Positions 11,100-21,373 of a stretch of DNA of 64,000 bases are shown here, in pieces. Origin of the DNA: Adiantum capillus-veneris (lineage: Eukaryota; Streptophyta; Polypodiopsida; Polypodiales; Pteridaceae). Where the stretch lies: NCBI GenBank assembly GCA_014529385.2, contig CM043950.1, forward strand, positions 73,787,935-73,851,934, written 5' to 3'. Every line of letters begins with the position of its first letter. The first letter of the stretch is position 1. A program made the translations under genes and the position numbers. The notes below the pieces were generated by a model that was not told the DNA's origin, made no database searches, and was given only the letters and a program-made list of their open reading frames with translations.

Positions 11100-11500
11100 G
11101 TAATTCTTGCGTGGACTTGATCTAACGTAAATAAGAGTAAATCTAAATAAACGTAAATCTAACTAAAAATAAAGCTAAATCTAATTTAACGTAAGTCTAA
11201 TGACTAGAGGTTGTCTAGATGGTCATTGTGTCGGGGATGTAGTGACTCTTGCCGCCCTGAAGATCCACCTTCTTCCCTATCTTCTGAAGACATTTCACCA
11301 GTACTTTTGGATCGACGGAGCCCACCATGAGTGAAGGCAACAATACCCTATATTCCATTGAGGGCTTTCTTCACCTGCTTCATGCAGGCATCGCAGTCTA
11401 TGGAGACCCCCATCTAATCTAATATAACGTAAATCTAAATCTAGCTTAAATAAACGTAAATCTAGTTAAAAATAAACCTAAATCTAATTTAATGTAAGTC
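11100..11500. repeat. Flanking direct duplication around a captured gene fragment
   Basis: About 90 bases at 11110-11205 recur at 11415-11500. Both contain CGTAAATCTA, AAAAATAAA.CTAAATCTAA and GTAAGTCTA. The HMA-like fragment lies between them. Inference: the pair may be intron or capture-junction sequence. Confidence 0.7.
11215..11413 (-). pseudogene. Captured fragment of a heavy-metal-associated (HMA) domain gene
   Basis: Reading the minus strand from ATG at 11413 gives MGVSIDCDACMKQVKKALNG, a beta strand plus the C-x2-C metal-binding turn plus the first helix of an HMA fold. After an in-frame TAG and a frame change, the last part reads GSVDPKVLVKCLQKIGKKVD, the third strand and second helix, followed by a short tail ending at TAG (11217-11215). 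HMA proteins bind Cu, Zn or Cd; many plant ones are HIPP-type. Here a few residues between strands 2 and 3 are missing and the frame is broken, so it is a non-functional capture by the CACTA element. Confidence 0.75.
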
Positions 11501-11559
11501 TACATATAACCTAATCTTTAACGTCTTTTAAGATAGTTTCCTACGACGTTATAACTCTC

Positions 11560-11983
11560 TTCTTCCTGTGTGTGTGCGCGTGTGTGGATGTGTGTGCCAA
11601 TAAAAAGAGATAAATGGTATAACCTTTCTATCACCCATGCCAAGTATGATAGATTGATTATGCCATTTCTCTCTTGAATAATAGGTCTTCAGTTCAACTC
11701 CTCGTCGGCTAGATCTTTAGGTCTTTTAATTTTAATTAGTTTCCTACGACGCTCCCTTAGTTTCTCTTTCTTTCTCTCTCAATGTGTGTGCGTTTTTTTG
11801 GATCGTATGCATGTTTTCTTTCTCTTTTCCTCTCTCAATGTGTGCGTTTTTTGTTTATGCATGTTCTCTCTCTCTTTTCCTCTCTCAATGCGTGCGTTTT
11901 TTGTTTATGCATGCTCTCTCTCTCTTTTTCTCTCTCATTGTGTGTGTGCATTCTTTGTTTATGTATGTGTGTGCGTTTTTGCA

Positions 11984-12027
<44 letters not shown>

Positions 12028-12190
12028 AACACTATGTGTGTGTGTGTATGTGTGTGTGTGTATGTGTGTGTGTGAGAGAGAGAGCGAGGGAGAGAGAAAG
12101 AGGGGAAGGGAACATGAGAATGAGGAGAGGGAAGGAGCATACCTGGCTCTCCTTCCTCTCCTCGTGTGTGTGTGTGTGTGTGTGTAAAAG

Positions 12191-12239
<49 letters not shown>

Positions 12240-12240
12240 G
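11560..12240. repeat. Microsatellite-rich CACTA upstream region
   Basis: Interspersed (TG)n, (CT)n and (GA)n runs: CT near 11990-12023, GTGTGT near 12034-12073, GAGAGA near 12190-12235. It also holds a repeated CTCTCAATGTGTGCGTTTTT unit of about 55 bases (11775-11950). Long open frames on both strands here are Ser/Leu/Cys/Val artefacts of the repeats. Confidence 0.9.
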
Positions 12241-12334
12241 GGAGAGCGTTACCTGCTCTTTGCTTGAGGGCGCCGAAAAACTCAGATCTGAGATCTGAGT
12301 TTTTGGGCGCGCTCGGTTATTTTTTTTACCCCAG

Positions 12335-12475
12335 CTGGCGTCGCTATGAGCGTCGCTATAAGCGTCGCTATGAGCGTCGCAAATTTCTTTGTAAATTTGC
12401 GCCGCTCATAGCGACGCTTATAGCGACGCCGGGAATTTTTTTTTTTGAGCGTCGCTGTGTGAGCGTCGCTAATGT
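12335..12475. repeat. CACTA right subterminal repeat array
   Basis: Repeated GCGTCGCTA and TAGCGACGC in both orientations, including a near-palindromic core around 12385-12425, matching the array at the other end. Confidence 0.9.
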
Positions 12476-12481
12476 GAAGAG

Positions 12482-12493
12482 CCTCTTGTAGTG
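12482..12493. repeat. CACTA right terminal inverted repeat
   Basis: CCTCTTGTAGTG, reverse complement of the left end; followed by the ATG duplication at 12494-12496. Confidence 0.95.
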
Positions 12494-13880
12494 ATGCTAG
12501 TTAGCATACTGTGTATGCTAACTAGCATACCTTCTATGCTAGTTAACAAACTATGCATGCTAACTAGCATAGAGAGTTTCCCAGTTAGACACAAAGTATG
12601 CTAATCAACATGTTAAATAAGATAATTAGTGCACAGTGCGCTAAGTAGCAAACAAGGTATGCTAATAAGCATACCTTGTATGTTAGTTAGCACACACAGT
12701 GTGCTAACTAACATAGAGGGTATGATAATTAGCATATTTAATATGTTAATTATCATACAGGGTATGATTATTATGATAATATGCTAACTAACATACAGGG
12801 TATGATAATTAGCATATTTAATATGTTAATTAGCATACTTTTTATGCTAATTATAACACTGTATGATGGCTAGCATGCAAGTATGCTAATTAGGAAAAAG
12901 GTATGCTATTTGGCATTAATAAGCATACCTTTTCTTATAGTTATCATACTTTCATGCTATCCATCATACACAGTGTTCTAATTAGCATACCTTGTTAGCT
13001 AGTTAAGACACATTCCTAAACACAATGTTCTAATCAGCATAAAAAGTATGCTAATCAGTATATTATATATGCTAATTAGCATACCTTGTTAGCCATGTGT
13101 GCTAACTAGCGATGAAGGTATGCTAATTATCATATATAATATTCTAATTAGCATAATTTTTATGCTAATTAGAACATTTAGTATGATGGCTAGCATGCAA
13201 GTATGATAACTATAAAAAAGGTATGATAATTAGCATACTCAGTATGCTAGCTAGCATTTTGTGCATGCTAACAAGAATTCAAATTTTAGTTAGCATACCT
13301 TCTTTGCTAGCTAGCATAATATGTATGCTTGCTAGCATAACTCTATGCTAGTTAGAATACATTTTTGAGCTAGCTGGCATAATTTGTATGCTAGTTAGCA
13401 TACATCTTTGCTAGTTATCGTAATGTGTATATTAGCTAGCATGCACAATATGCTAACAAGCAAAAGTAGTATGCTAATTACCAGAGAAGCTATGTTTATT
13501 AGCATCACTTATCCTCTAGTTGGCATACCGTCTATGCTAGCATACATTGTATGCTAATTAGCATACCATTTATGCTAATTAACATAGCATGTATGCTAAT
13601 TAGCACACCATCAATAATAAGCATACCATTAACATACACACAATTTTTGCCTATTAATATTTTATATACGCTAATTACCATACATTCTCTGCTAGTTAGC
13701 ATACACACTATATTCACACTTCCTTCTTAGTATATTTTGTATGCTAGTTAGCATATTGGTCATGGTGGTTAGTACACTTTGTATACTAGTTAACATAGTT
13801 AGCATAGACAATGTGAATGTCTACAGGATATAGATGCCTACCATACATCGAATGCTACTTGTCACACTATGCATACATGC
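12494..13880. repeat. Palindrome block II
   Basis: Dozens of imperfect copies of a 16-bp palindrome, TATGCTAATTAGCATA, and variants with central AACT, AGTT or AGCT. They sit 15-40 bases apart with no fixed period. Both arms vary together in many copies. No gene is visible. It is the continuation of block I. Confidence 0.9.
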
Positions 13881-13914
13881 AATCATAATGGTATCGATGA
13901 AAATTAACGGGTGA

Positions 13915-14457
13915 ATGGAATACACAGGTATCAATGATGCAAGATGCGAACCTAACAAGAGACCTGTCAATCAAAGGAAAGAACAAAAGCTTTGTAATGA
14001 TGAATTTGATGAGCTGGATAAACAGCATGAAAGGGCAGATGTAATTCCACAGCATGCAACAACGCACGAGGCTGCTGCAGATGGTAAAGAAACAAATGAT
14101 GATGATGATGATTTTATCATGATTACTCATCCCAAGCCCAAGCCCCCTACAACTGATCAAACAAGCATCTCAGAGGAAATAGTTAAGAGTGTGCAAGAGG
14201 AAGGTAGGAATTCTCAAGAGGAAGGTTTCAGGACTGACAATGGGCTGATTGCGCAAGAGGAAGGTAGGAATGCTCAAGAGGAAGGTTTCAGGACTGATAG
14301 TGGGCTGATTGCGCAAGACACCGGTGATGACAGCCCCCTACAAGGTTTTGTAAACAAAGTGAAATTAAAGAGAAAAGGCCGCCTGGAAGAGATTCTGGAA
14401 GAACCTGGGGACGAGAAATGTGCAGCCCCTCCGAGCACCCTGGATGACATAAAATAA
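13915..14457 (+). CDS. Acidic, repeat-containing ORF of unknown function
   Basis: An uninterrupted frame of about 180 residues from ATG 13915. It is Asp/Glu/Lys-rich, with a DDDDDF run and two 20-residue tandem units built on QEEGRNxQEEGFRTDxGLIA (60-bp DNA repeat at about 14189-14308). It ends at TAA 14455-14457. It lies just upstream and on the same strand as the FCP1-like segment and may be a first exon of the same gene. A plausible acceptor (CATGTCACAG) precedes 14694. I do not recognise a family. A disordered, charged N-terminal region would fit. Confidence 0.5.
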   Translation: MEYTGINDARCEPNKRPVNQRKEQKLCNDEFDELDKQHERADVIPQHATTHEAAADGKETNDDDDDFIMITHPKPKPPTTDQTSISEEIVKSVQEEGRNSQEEGFRTDNGLIAQEEGRNAQEEGFRTDSGLIAQDTGDDSPLQGFVNKVKLKRKGRLEEILEEPGDEKCAAPPSTLDDIK

Positions 14458-14694
14458 CGCACCAGAGGTGAAAAGAAATCCATTGGCTCATGTGATTGCA
14501 AGAAATTATGTTGAATTTGTTCCCTATTGTGTCCAAGTGATGTAGCGTTAGCAAGATCCACACCCTGTGGCATGTATCTCTCTAGATATTCATAATGTAA
14601 AAACTCTTTGAAATATTATTTATTGTGCAACAGTCTAGTAGTTTTTTCTTGTCCTTTATGATGTCTTTATTTGATATCATTTCCATGTCACAGG

Positions 14695-15840
14695 GCAAGA
14701 GAATTTGCAGCTAGTTACCCTGCATGATTTGAATTATTCCATTGCATGCAAAACCATACAAAAGCGGCGTATTGCCAAGGCTAGAAAGCTACACAAGGAA
14801 AAATCCGAGATTGAGAAGCACCTGGCTAGCTATCTTAAACGCTTAATAAAAATAAATGAGTACTTCAGTTATGTTCATCCCTCGGGGGAAGTTATTTTTA
14901 CTGAGTGGTATGCACTACCAGACCCAATATGCGTGCCATAGCCATTGCCAGACGAGGGACGCGCTTTGGTTGTTGATTTTAATGGCCTAAACATGCAGGG
15001 GAAATGATAAAGTACAATGTACAAGATAGGAGGTTGGTATTTTGTCGCAAAGATAGCCACAAATTTTTGGATTGGTGCCTCCGTTTTTTCCATGTGTATA
15101 TATGGAGCACCAGCATGGCACCTAAAGTGAATGCAATATTAGAAACAATATTCAAAGAGCAGCGGGATAAGCTGAGAGGTGTTTTTACACAGGGTCATTG
15201 TAGTGGCCAGCCTTGCAAATAAATAATAAGCATGTATTCTTGAAGGATTTGAGATTGTTTTGGAAGAGCTGCAACTTTGGGCCCCAAAATAGTCTAATTA
15301 TTGAGGATAGTATGTACAAAGTGTGCCAGAACCCTGAAAGAAGTTGGCTTGTTACTCCCAAGATAGAGGACCAGACCAAAGAACAACGACAAAACTTCCT
15401 GATATATACTTTGAGCAGCTGGCAGTTCCTATAGCTGCAATCAGAGGATCGTGCAGCGTATATAGCTGAAAATGCATTTGATACTGCCCCAGATTTTTTT
15501 TCACATCAAGTGATCAAGAGGCAGGAATCAGAAATGCACCACCACAACGTGGCCCAGCGTAATGAAGCCATGCGTAGGAGACAAAGAGAGACTGATGAAG
15601 AAGCTGAAAGACATAAGAGAGAGAGGCTACAGAGGGAAAAATTAGAGAAGCAACAGCAGAAAGAGAGTTTCAAGAACCAAAAGCTCAGCAAGAAGAAGAA
15701 AGAGAGCAAGACCTAAAAGCTCAGCAACAAGAAGAAAGATAGCAAGACCTCAAAGCTCAGCAACAAACAAAGAAGCAAACTGACACTGGGCAAAAGCGAG
15801 TGTACAAGCGCGCTAAACCACAATCTTATCCAGAGTAGGA
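14695..15840 (+). pseudogene. FCP1/NIF-type HAD phosphatase-like gene, frame-broken
   Basis: Three frames in order. 14701-14941 gives a basic helical stretch (AKARKLHKEKSEIEKHLASY). 14942-15000 contains LVVDFNGL, which fits the D-x-[DN]-G catalytic motif I of FCP1/NIF phosphatases. 15004-15434 gives RKDSHKFLDWCLRFFHVYIW, then FLKDLRLFWK, LIIEDSMYK and NPERSWLVTPKIEDQ, the order of FCP1-homology (NLI-interacting factor) domains. A Lys/Glu/Arg-rich coiled tail follows (15510-15716, ending KKKKESKT). Frameshifts or unseen introns lie near 15000, 15215 and 15435. Known family members dephosphorylate phosphoserine, for example in the RNA polymerase II tail. The gene is flanked on both sides by palindrome blocks. 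Confidence 0.65.
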
Positions 15841-16029
15841 GGCTCTATGCAGTTTCGTAACATTATGAGGGAAATTTGTAAATTGCCTTTCCAATGTTTG
15901 TAACTATTCCAACATTCGCTTCAGATAGTAATGATCAGATCCTGTACTATTCTTGTTTTGAAGACAATACTATGTGTACTATTGGCGTCTTGTAAACATT
16001 GAATTTTTATACATGTTTGTTGGAAATCA

Positions 16030-17345
16030 GCAAAGATATGCTAATTTGCATAATGTTTATGCTAGCTAGCAGACTGTTTATGCTAACACAACCAAAACAG
16101 TATGCTAATTAGAATACATTCTAATTAGCATACTGTGCATTTTTATTGTTGCTAACTTCCACTCAAAGCATACCATAGTATGCTAATTAGCATATATATT
16201 ATATAGGAAGCTGCCATATTTTCTCCTTGAAACCAACAATGGTATGTTAATCAGTATACTGTGTATGCCAGTTGTCATAAACAATATGCTAATTAACATG
16301 CATGGTATGCTAATTAGCATTCCTTCAATTAGCATATTGTGTATTTTTGCTTTTGCTAACTTCCACTCACAACATAGTATGCTAATTAGCATACAAAGTA
16401 TATAGAAAGGTGCCATCCCTTCTTGAAACCAGCATAGAGTATGCTAATTAGCATACATGATATGCTTACTGGCATACATGGTATACAAAGAGCTATTATC
16501 TCTTCTCCTTGAAACCAAAGAACCTATGATAATTAGCATACTGTTTATGCAATTAACTATGCTAATTAGCAAAATCACAGAATGAGGATTGGCATAAACA
16601 GTATGCTAATTAGCATACATAGGATGGAGAGACATGTCATCTCTTCTCCTTAAAATCAGCAAAGATATGCTTATTAGCATACTATGTATGCTAATTAGCA
16701 TACCTTCAATTAGCATACTGTGTATTTTTGTTTGTGCTAACTTCCACTCATAGCATAGTATGCTAATTAGACCACACAATATACAGAAAGCTGTCATCTC
16801 TTCTCCTTAAAACCAGCAAAGGTATTCCAATTAGCATACTATTTCTGCCAACTGGCATAAGCAATATGCTAATTAGAATACAGAGAGAACTGAAAGTTGC
16901 CATCTCTTCTCCTTGAAACCAGCAAAGGTATGCTAATTAGCATACACAATATAGAAAAAGTGTCCATCTCTTCTTCCTTAAACCAGCAAGGGTATGCCAA
17001 CTAGCATAAAGAGTAATTAGCATACTGTTTATGCCAGTTGGCACAAACAGTATGCTAATTAGCATTCCACTCACAACATAGTATACTAATCAACATACAC
17101 ACTATACAGAAAGCTTCCATCTCTTCTCCTTGAAAACCAACAAAGTTATGCTAATTAGCAAACTATTTGTGATAACTAGAATATATAAGTTTATGCTAAT
17201 CAACATATATAGTATGCTAATTAGCAAAGTATACAAGAATCTACCATCTCTTCTCCTTTAAAACCAGTAAAAGGTATGCTAATTAGAACATTTTTTGTGC
17301 TAACTAGCATTAACAGTATGCTAATTAGCATACCCACATAACACA
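16030..17345. repeat. Palindrome block III with a higher-order repeat
   Basis: TATGCTAATTAGCATA-type palindromes. Here they are also organised with a CATCTCTTCTCCTTGAAACCAG-like linker recurring about every 130-170 bases (near 16217, 16500, 16645, 16795, 16903, 16970, 17120, 17255). It separates the FCP1-like gene from the convergent transposase-like gene. No coding sequence is seen. Confidence 0.88.
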
Positions 17346-17762
17346 ATTAGAACACAATGAGACAGGTTGTACAAATAATCTCTCTTAAACTGAGACCCCT
17401 CTGTGATAGACACCAAACCCATGTATACACAAAGCACACAAGAGACAGAAGATACCCAAGTTTTTGATAAAACTGCATTATCTCCGAGCAAGAAGTATAT
17501 TGAAGATGCAGTGATTACAACTTAAAAGCTAAAGGGCATGCTATTATAGATTGCTTCATATGATTTTGGGTTGATTGTGTACACCTGTCGTCTCCTTGGG
17601 ATGTCCTCCATGGGTATTTTGATACATCATATCAGATGTGAAAGTATGTGGACGATGGGCTGCTTATGGTCTAGCTTGAAGGTGTATGCATCCAATTGCT
17701 CATAATACAGACCTTCTGCAACATATGAGCCTCTATCCAATTGCATTGCCCCACTCATCGAG
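17346..17762. other. Unassigned stretch between palindrome block III and the transposase-like gene
   Basis: About 415 bases without palindromes or a recognisable frame. By position it is the 3' flank/UTR of the minus-strand gene that ends at 17763. Confidence 0.5.
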
Positions 17763-19870
17763 TTACCCCTTCTCCACCTTCTCCTTTATTGCAACACACT
17801 TGACTAGGTAGAAATCCACATCCTCGACGTTGGTCAAAGCATCTAGATTTATAGCAAATGTGTCGCCAGCACATAGAGCTCTACTCAACGCATCATGATG
17901 ACCTTCATATGTGAAGTCATCATAGGCGGATTCTTCATCTTTCGAATCTGACACAGCCTCATCAGCTAATGGCAGTAGAGTATGACAACCCCAAGGATGC
18001 ACGTGAGCTTTATTGACGCAGCGATTCCATCTTCGGTGCATGCATTCATCAAAGAAGCATGCCGATGCTCTTTTTGCAAGGGCAGTTGGATCCCCAGGTT
18101 TGTGGCCACAAAAAGCATGTAGAGAGCGAGTTTTGGCCATAGTGGCACAATTCCACTTCACCTCCCTGTTCACTTCCCCTCCTTAACCTCCCAGAACACA
18201 TGGGCACATTCCATTTCTTTTGAAGGATAGTGTGAAGGTGCTCCCTGCGATGACAGGTTGGCTTGGCAATAAGCAACCACATCAGCTGCAAACCACAAAA
18301 TAGCTCCATTAGATTTTAGTTTTTCATGTGTCAAGGTTCTTTTCACAACTACTCCTGCACCATCATGCTCTCCCTTGCCATGCCCTGATCCAAAGAAGAA
18401 TCGGCTCATCCATTAGAAAGAGGATGGGGTCTAGGAGGGCCTCTTTATTTCCCATGAGATTATGGAGGTGATTAGAATTTTGACGAATAGGTGTATGCCA
18501 TGTGTGCAAGAATGGTGGGTGTGTAAGAGATGTGTAAGTGTGGTCAAAGGATGCACTTTTGTCCCAAAAAAGGAGGTGGGAAAATTTATTATTTTTGGCC
18601 CTCCATAACTTCCACATATGATCTCCAATTTGAGCGGAGATCATAGATCTACAATCTATGCGCCGAGCACTTTCCATAGATATGCTACATGATATGGTTT
18701 TACCCACTAATTCTATATTGGGGGAAAATTTTGAATTCAAATAAACCAGCCGTTTTTCGTGTTTGAATTCAGAAGTTGTCTTTTGAGTACTTTATTAATA
18801 CTAAAGGTTTGACTTCCTTAAACTGCCAAATAAATAGGACCTCCTAGACCCCATCCTCTTCCTAATGCCCCATCTAGGTGAGTCCACCATATCTTGCAAC
18901 GAAGTAAAAAGGCCTAGCTCCCTTGAACTGTGAGGCCATACCATCAGAACACACCCAATGTTTCTTAGGAGTGACACCCTCTTATTGTAACCAGTCATGG
19001 TGTAGCATGAAGCAGTGTTGCATGAACAGCGTGTCATGCACCTTATCATCTGATATGAAGAAGTGGATGGTTTTGACTACCTCCCTTGCCCTGCGGTGGT
19101 ATGTTATGTGTACAAAAATGGTTACTCGACTAGAGTCCCAATGCATTGACCGAATCTCATTTTGTTCCTTGAAGGCATATTTCTCTGTAAAATCAACAAC
19201 TGACACGACGACATCGTCCAGAAATCAAAGAAGGCAATCCTTGAATTGTTGTCCTTGCCATCGAGCCACATAGTTATGAGTGATAAAGAGTTCCAACTTG
19301 GTCTTCAAGAGTTGAAGAAACTCCCAGCACTGCATTTCTTTGTGCAAAAAATATTTTCTTTTGTTACTATTTCCATGCTTGTCTTGAGCTTGTACATATG
19401 CAAATACTTTCACATTAATACTATTACTTGGCTTTGTTGTCTCCAAGCAGCATAATTCCAATGTATTCAATCCACATGTCAAACACTCTCCCATCAGGCA
19501 TTCCCTTCTATGGAAAACTGCATCTGCGGGATTTGGACATAGAACATACTCCCACATATGTGTGACACCTTCGAACGTGTGATGTGAATCCAAGTAACCC
19601 TTGCTAATGTTCTCACCTGGGGCACAAATATTGCATATATAGTCACAACCTGCTCTATGCAGCCCAAAAGCATGAGAGTGCATGTGGTTTAGTGTGTCCT
19701 TCAAAAAAGAAATTTTCACATGCTATTCGCAACAGCATGTGTATCTATCCTTCAGCCGCCTACAAAAGAATGGCTTCAGCATCTCAAACATTCTCATTCC
19801 AATCTTGCAATCTAGATGTTTTTCCTTGAATCTACAAAAGAACTCAACCTTCAACATCCAAATGATGATC
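17763..19870 (-). pseudogene. Transposase-like protein, C-terminal two thirds (D / SDG..SQFK / GHGKGEHDGAG), broken
   Basis: Minus-strand order: KIGMRMFEMLKPFF and LKDRYTCCC (19850-19723), CDYICNIC (near 19630), CLMGECLTCG (near 19490), VVDFTEKY with EIRSMHW and VTIFVHITYH (19206-19080), FFISDDKVHDTLFMQHCF, CSDGMASQFKGARPFYFVARY (about 18950-18885), then after a MITE FFFGSGHGKGEHDGAG (18400-18350), and a Cys/His C-terminus (CFFDECMHRRWNRC). Stops occur near 19720, 18980 and 18885, and there is a frame change near 18172. From memory, this motif series occurs in uncharacterised, probably transposon-derived proteins of plants and animals. The spaced acidic residues suggest an RNase H-like nuclease, but that is inference. 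The N-terminal exon is at 21374-21725. Confidence 0.6.
18411..18867. mobile_element. MITE-like insertion with about 31-bp terminal inverted repeats
   Basis: The left end starts CATTAGAAAGAGGATGGGGT and continues CTAGGAGGGCC. The right end is its reverse complement with two mismatches (GGACCTCC...CTAATG). The 457-bp interior has no transposase. It splits the exon of the transposase-like gene between the SDG..SQFK segment and the GHGKGEHDGAG segment. No convincing target duplication was found, so the superfamily is unassigned. Confidence 0.75.
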
Positions 19871-19954
19871 AGTATATTCAGATTGCTAACTAGGACATCC
19901 AGCAATTTCATGAAAACAAATCATAGTGACAATCAACATCCTAATGTGCATGAA

Positions 19955-21345
19955 ACAACGTATGTTAACTAGCATAAAGAGTGTTAGCTAGCATATATCT
20001 TGTGTTTACCAGGTAACTTTGTATGCTAGGTAGAGCACAAGGCATGCTAACTAGCACAGACCATATGATAACTAGCATACTCATTAGGACACCCATCATG
20101 TTGTTGAGCATACAAGGTGTTAACTAGAAAAAATTATGTTAATTAGCATACATCTTGTGTTGACTAGCTAGTTCTCTGTGCTAGGTAGAACACAAGGCAT
20201 GCTAACTAGCATACTCCATATGCTAACTAGCTTACCCAGCCCAGCTCCTAGTTCTAACTAGCATACCCAGCCCAGCTCCTAGTTCTAACTAGCATAACCC
20301 TTGTCTTAAATATCATACCCATCATTGCTAGTGAGCATGCTAATTGTTAACTAGGAGAAGTGGTGTTAACTTGCATACTTTTTGTTTTCATCAACTAACT
20401 TTGTATGCTATTTATAACTCAAGGCCTGGTAACTAGCATACTCCATATGCTACCTAGCAAACTCCATGTGCTAACTAGCATATTCACTTTCAGTTAGACA
20501 ATGTACTTATCATGCAATTGAGCATACTAGGTATGTAGCTAGCATACCAGGTATGTTAATTAGCATACATATTGTGTTAACTAACTAGCTCTTTATTATA
20601 TTTAGGACCCAATGCATGCTAACTAGCATACTCCATATGATAACGAGCATAGTCTATATGCTAACTATCATCCTCACTATGCTAGGTAGTATACGCATTA
20701 GGACACCCATCATGCTATTGAGCATACTAGGTGCTAACTGGCATAAATGTTGTTAATTAGCATACATCTTGTGCTGGCTAGCTAACTTTATATGCTAGGT
20801 AGAGCACAAGGCATTCTAACTAGCATACTCCTGATGCCAACCAGTATACTCCATATGCTTACTAGCATACCCAGCCGAACTGCTAGTTCTAACTAGCATA
20901 ACCCTTGTCTTAAATAGCGTACCCCTCATGCTAGTGAGCATACTAGGTGGTAACTAGCATAAGTGGTGTTAACTTGCATACCTTTTGTGCTGACCAACTA
21001 ACTCTCTGTGCTATTTATAACTAAAGGCCTGCTAACTAGCATACTCTGTATGCCACCTAGCATAATCACTTTCTATTAGACAACGTAGTTATCATGCAAT
21101 TGGCATACTAGGTATATAACTAGCATACTAGGTTTTCTAACTAGCATACTAGGTATGTTAATTAGCATACATATTGTGTTAACCAACTAGCTCTATATGA
21201 TATTTAGAGCCCAAGACATGCTAACTAGCATACTCCATATGCTAACTAGCATAGTCCATATGCTAACCAACACAGTCCATATGCTAACTAGCAAAAGTCT
21301 ATAGATCAGTATGCTATTCATCAGCATATACAAGTTACTAAGCAC
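19955..21345. repeat. Palindrome block IV, in a likely intron
   Basis: TATGCTAACTAGCATA-type palindromes with linkers such as CATCTTGTG and ACTCCATATGCTAACTAGC. A unit of about 350-400 bases (GAGCATACTAGGT ... CATACATATTGTGTT) recurs about 20100, 20330, 20520, 20720, 20935 and 21140. The block lies between the N-terminal exon (21374-21725) and the next exon (ending about 19870) of the minus-strand gene, so if that gene is spliced the array is intronic. Confidence 0.85.
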
Positions 21346-21373
21346 TAGAGATGCAATGCATAAGATGCATAAG

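Larger units (their letters stand above)
4744..12493 (-). mobile_element. Complete CACTA (En/Spm) DNA transposon, 7,750 bp, TSD ATG
   Basis: Perfect 12-bp terminal inverted repeats (CACTACAAGAGG / CCTCTTGTAGTG) bound the element. ATG at 4741-4743 is repeated at 12494-12496, the 3-bp duplication expected for CACTA elements. Subterminal arrays of TAGCGACGC/GCGTCGCTA lie just inside both ends. Both transposase genes are on the minus strand: a TNP2-like gene (6978-10706) and a Transposase_24-like gene (5392-6705). The end near 12.5 kb is upstream and rich in microsatellites, and holds a captured host-gene fragment (11215-11413). It sits in palindrome DNA of the surrounding unit. Confidence 0.95.

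Noticed and set aside
11782-12239. Long overlapping open frames rich in Cys/Val/Ser/Leu
   Set aside because: They are translations of (TG)n, (CT)n and (GA)n microsatellites in several frames at once.
13532-13717. Small ORFs repeating ISI.CMLIS across the palindrome blocks
   Set aside because: They are direct translations of the palindromes TATGCTAATTAGCATA and occur wherever the repeat is in phase.
12494-21345. CRISPR-like array of short palindromic repeats
   Set aside because: Spacing is irregular, repeats are degenerate, linkers are themselves repeated, and the context is plant mobile DNA with no cas genes.
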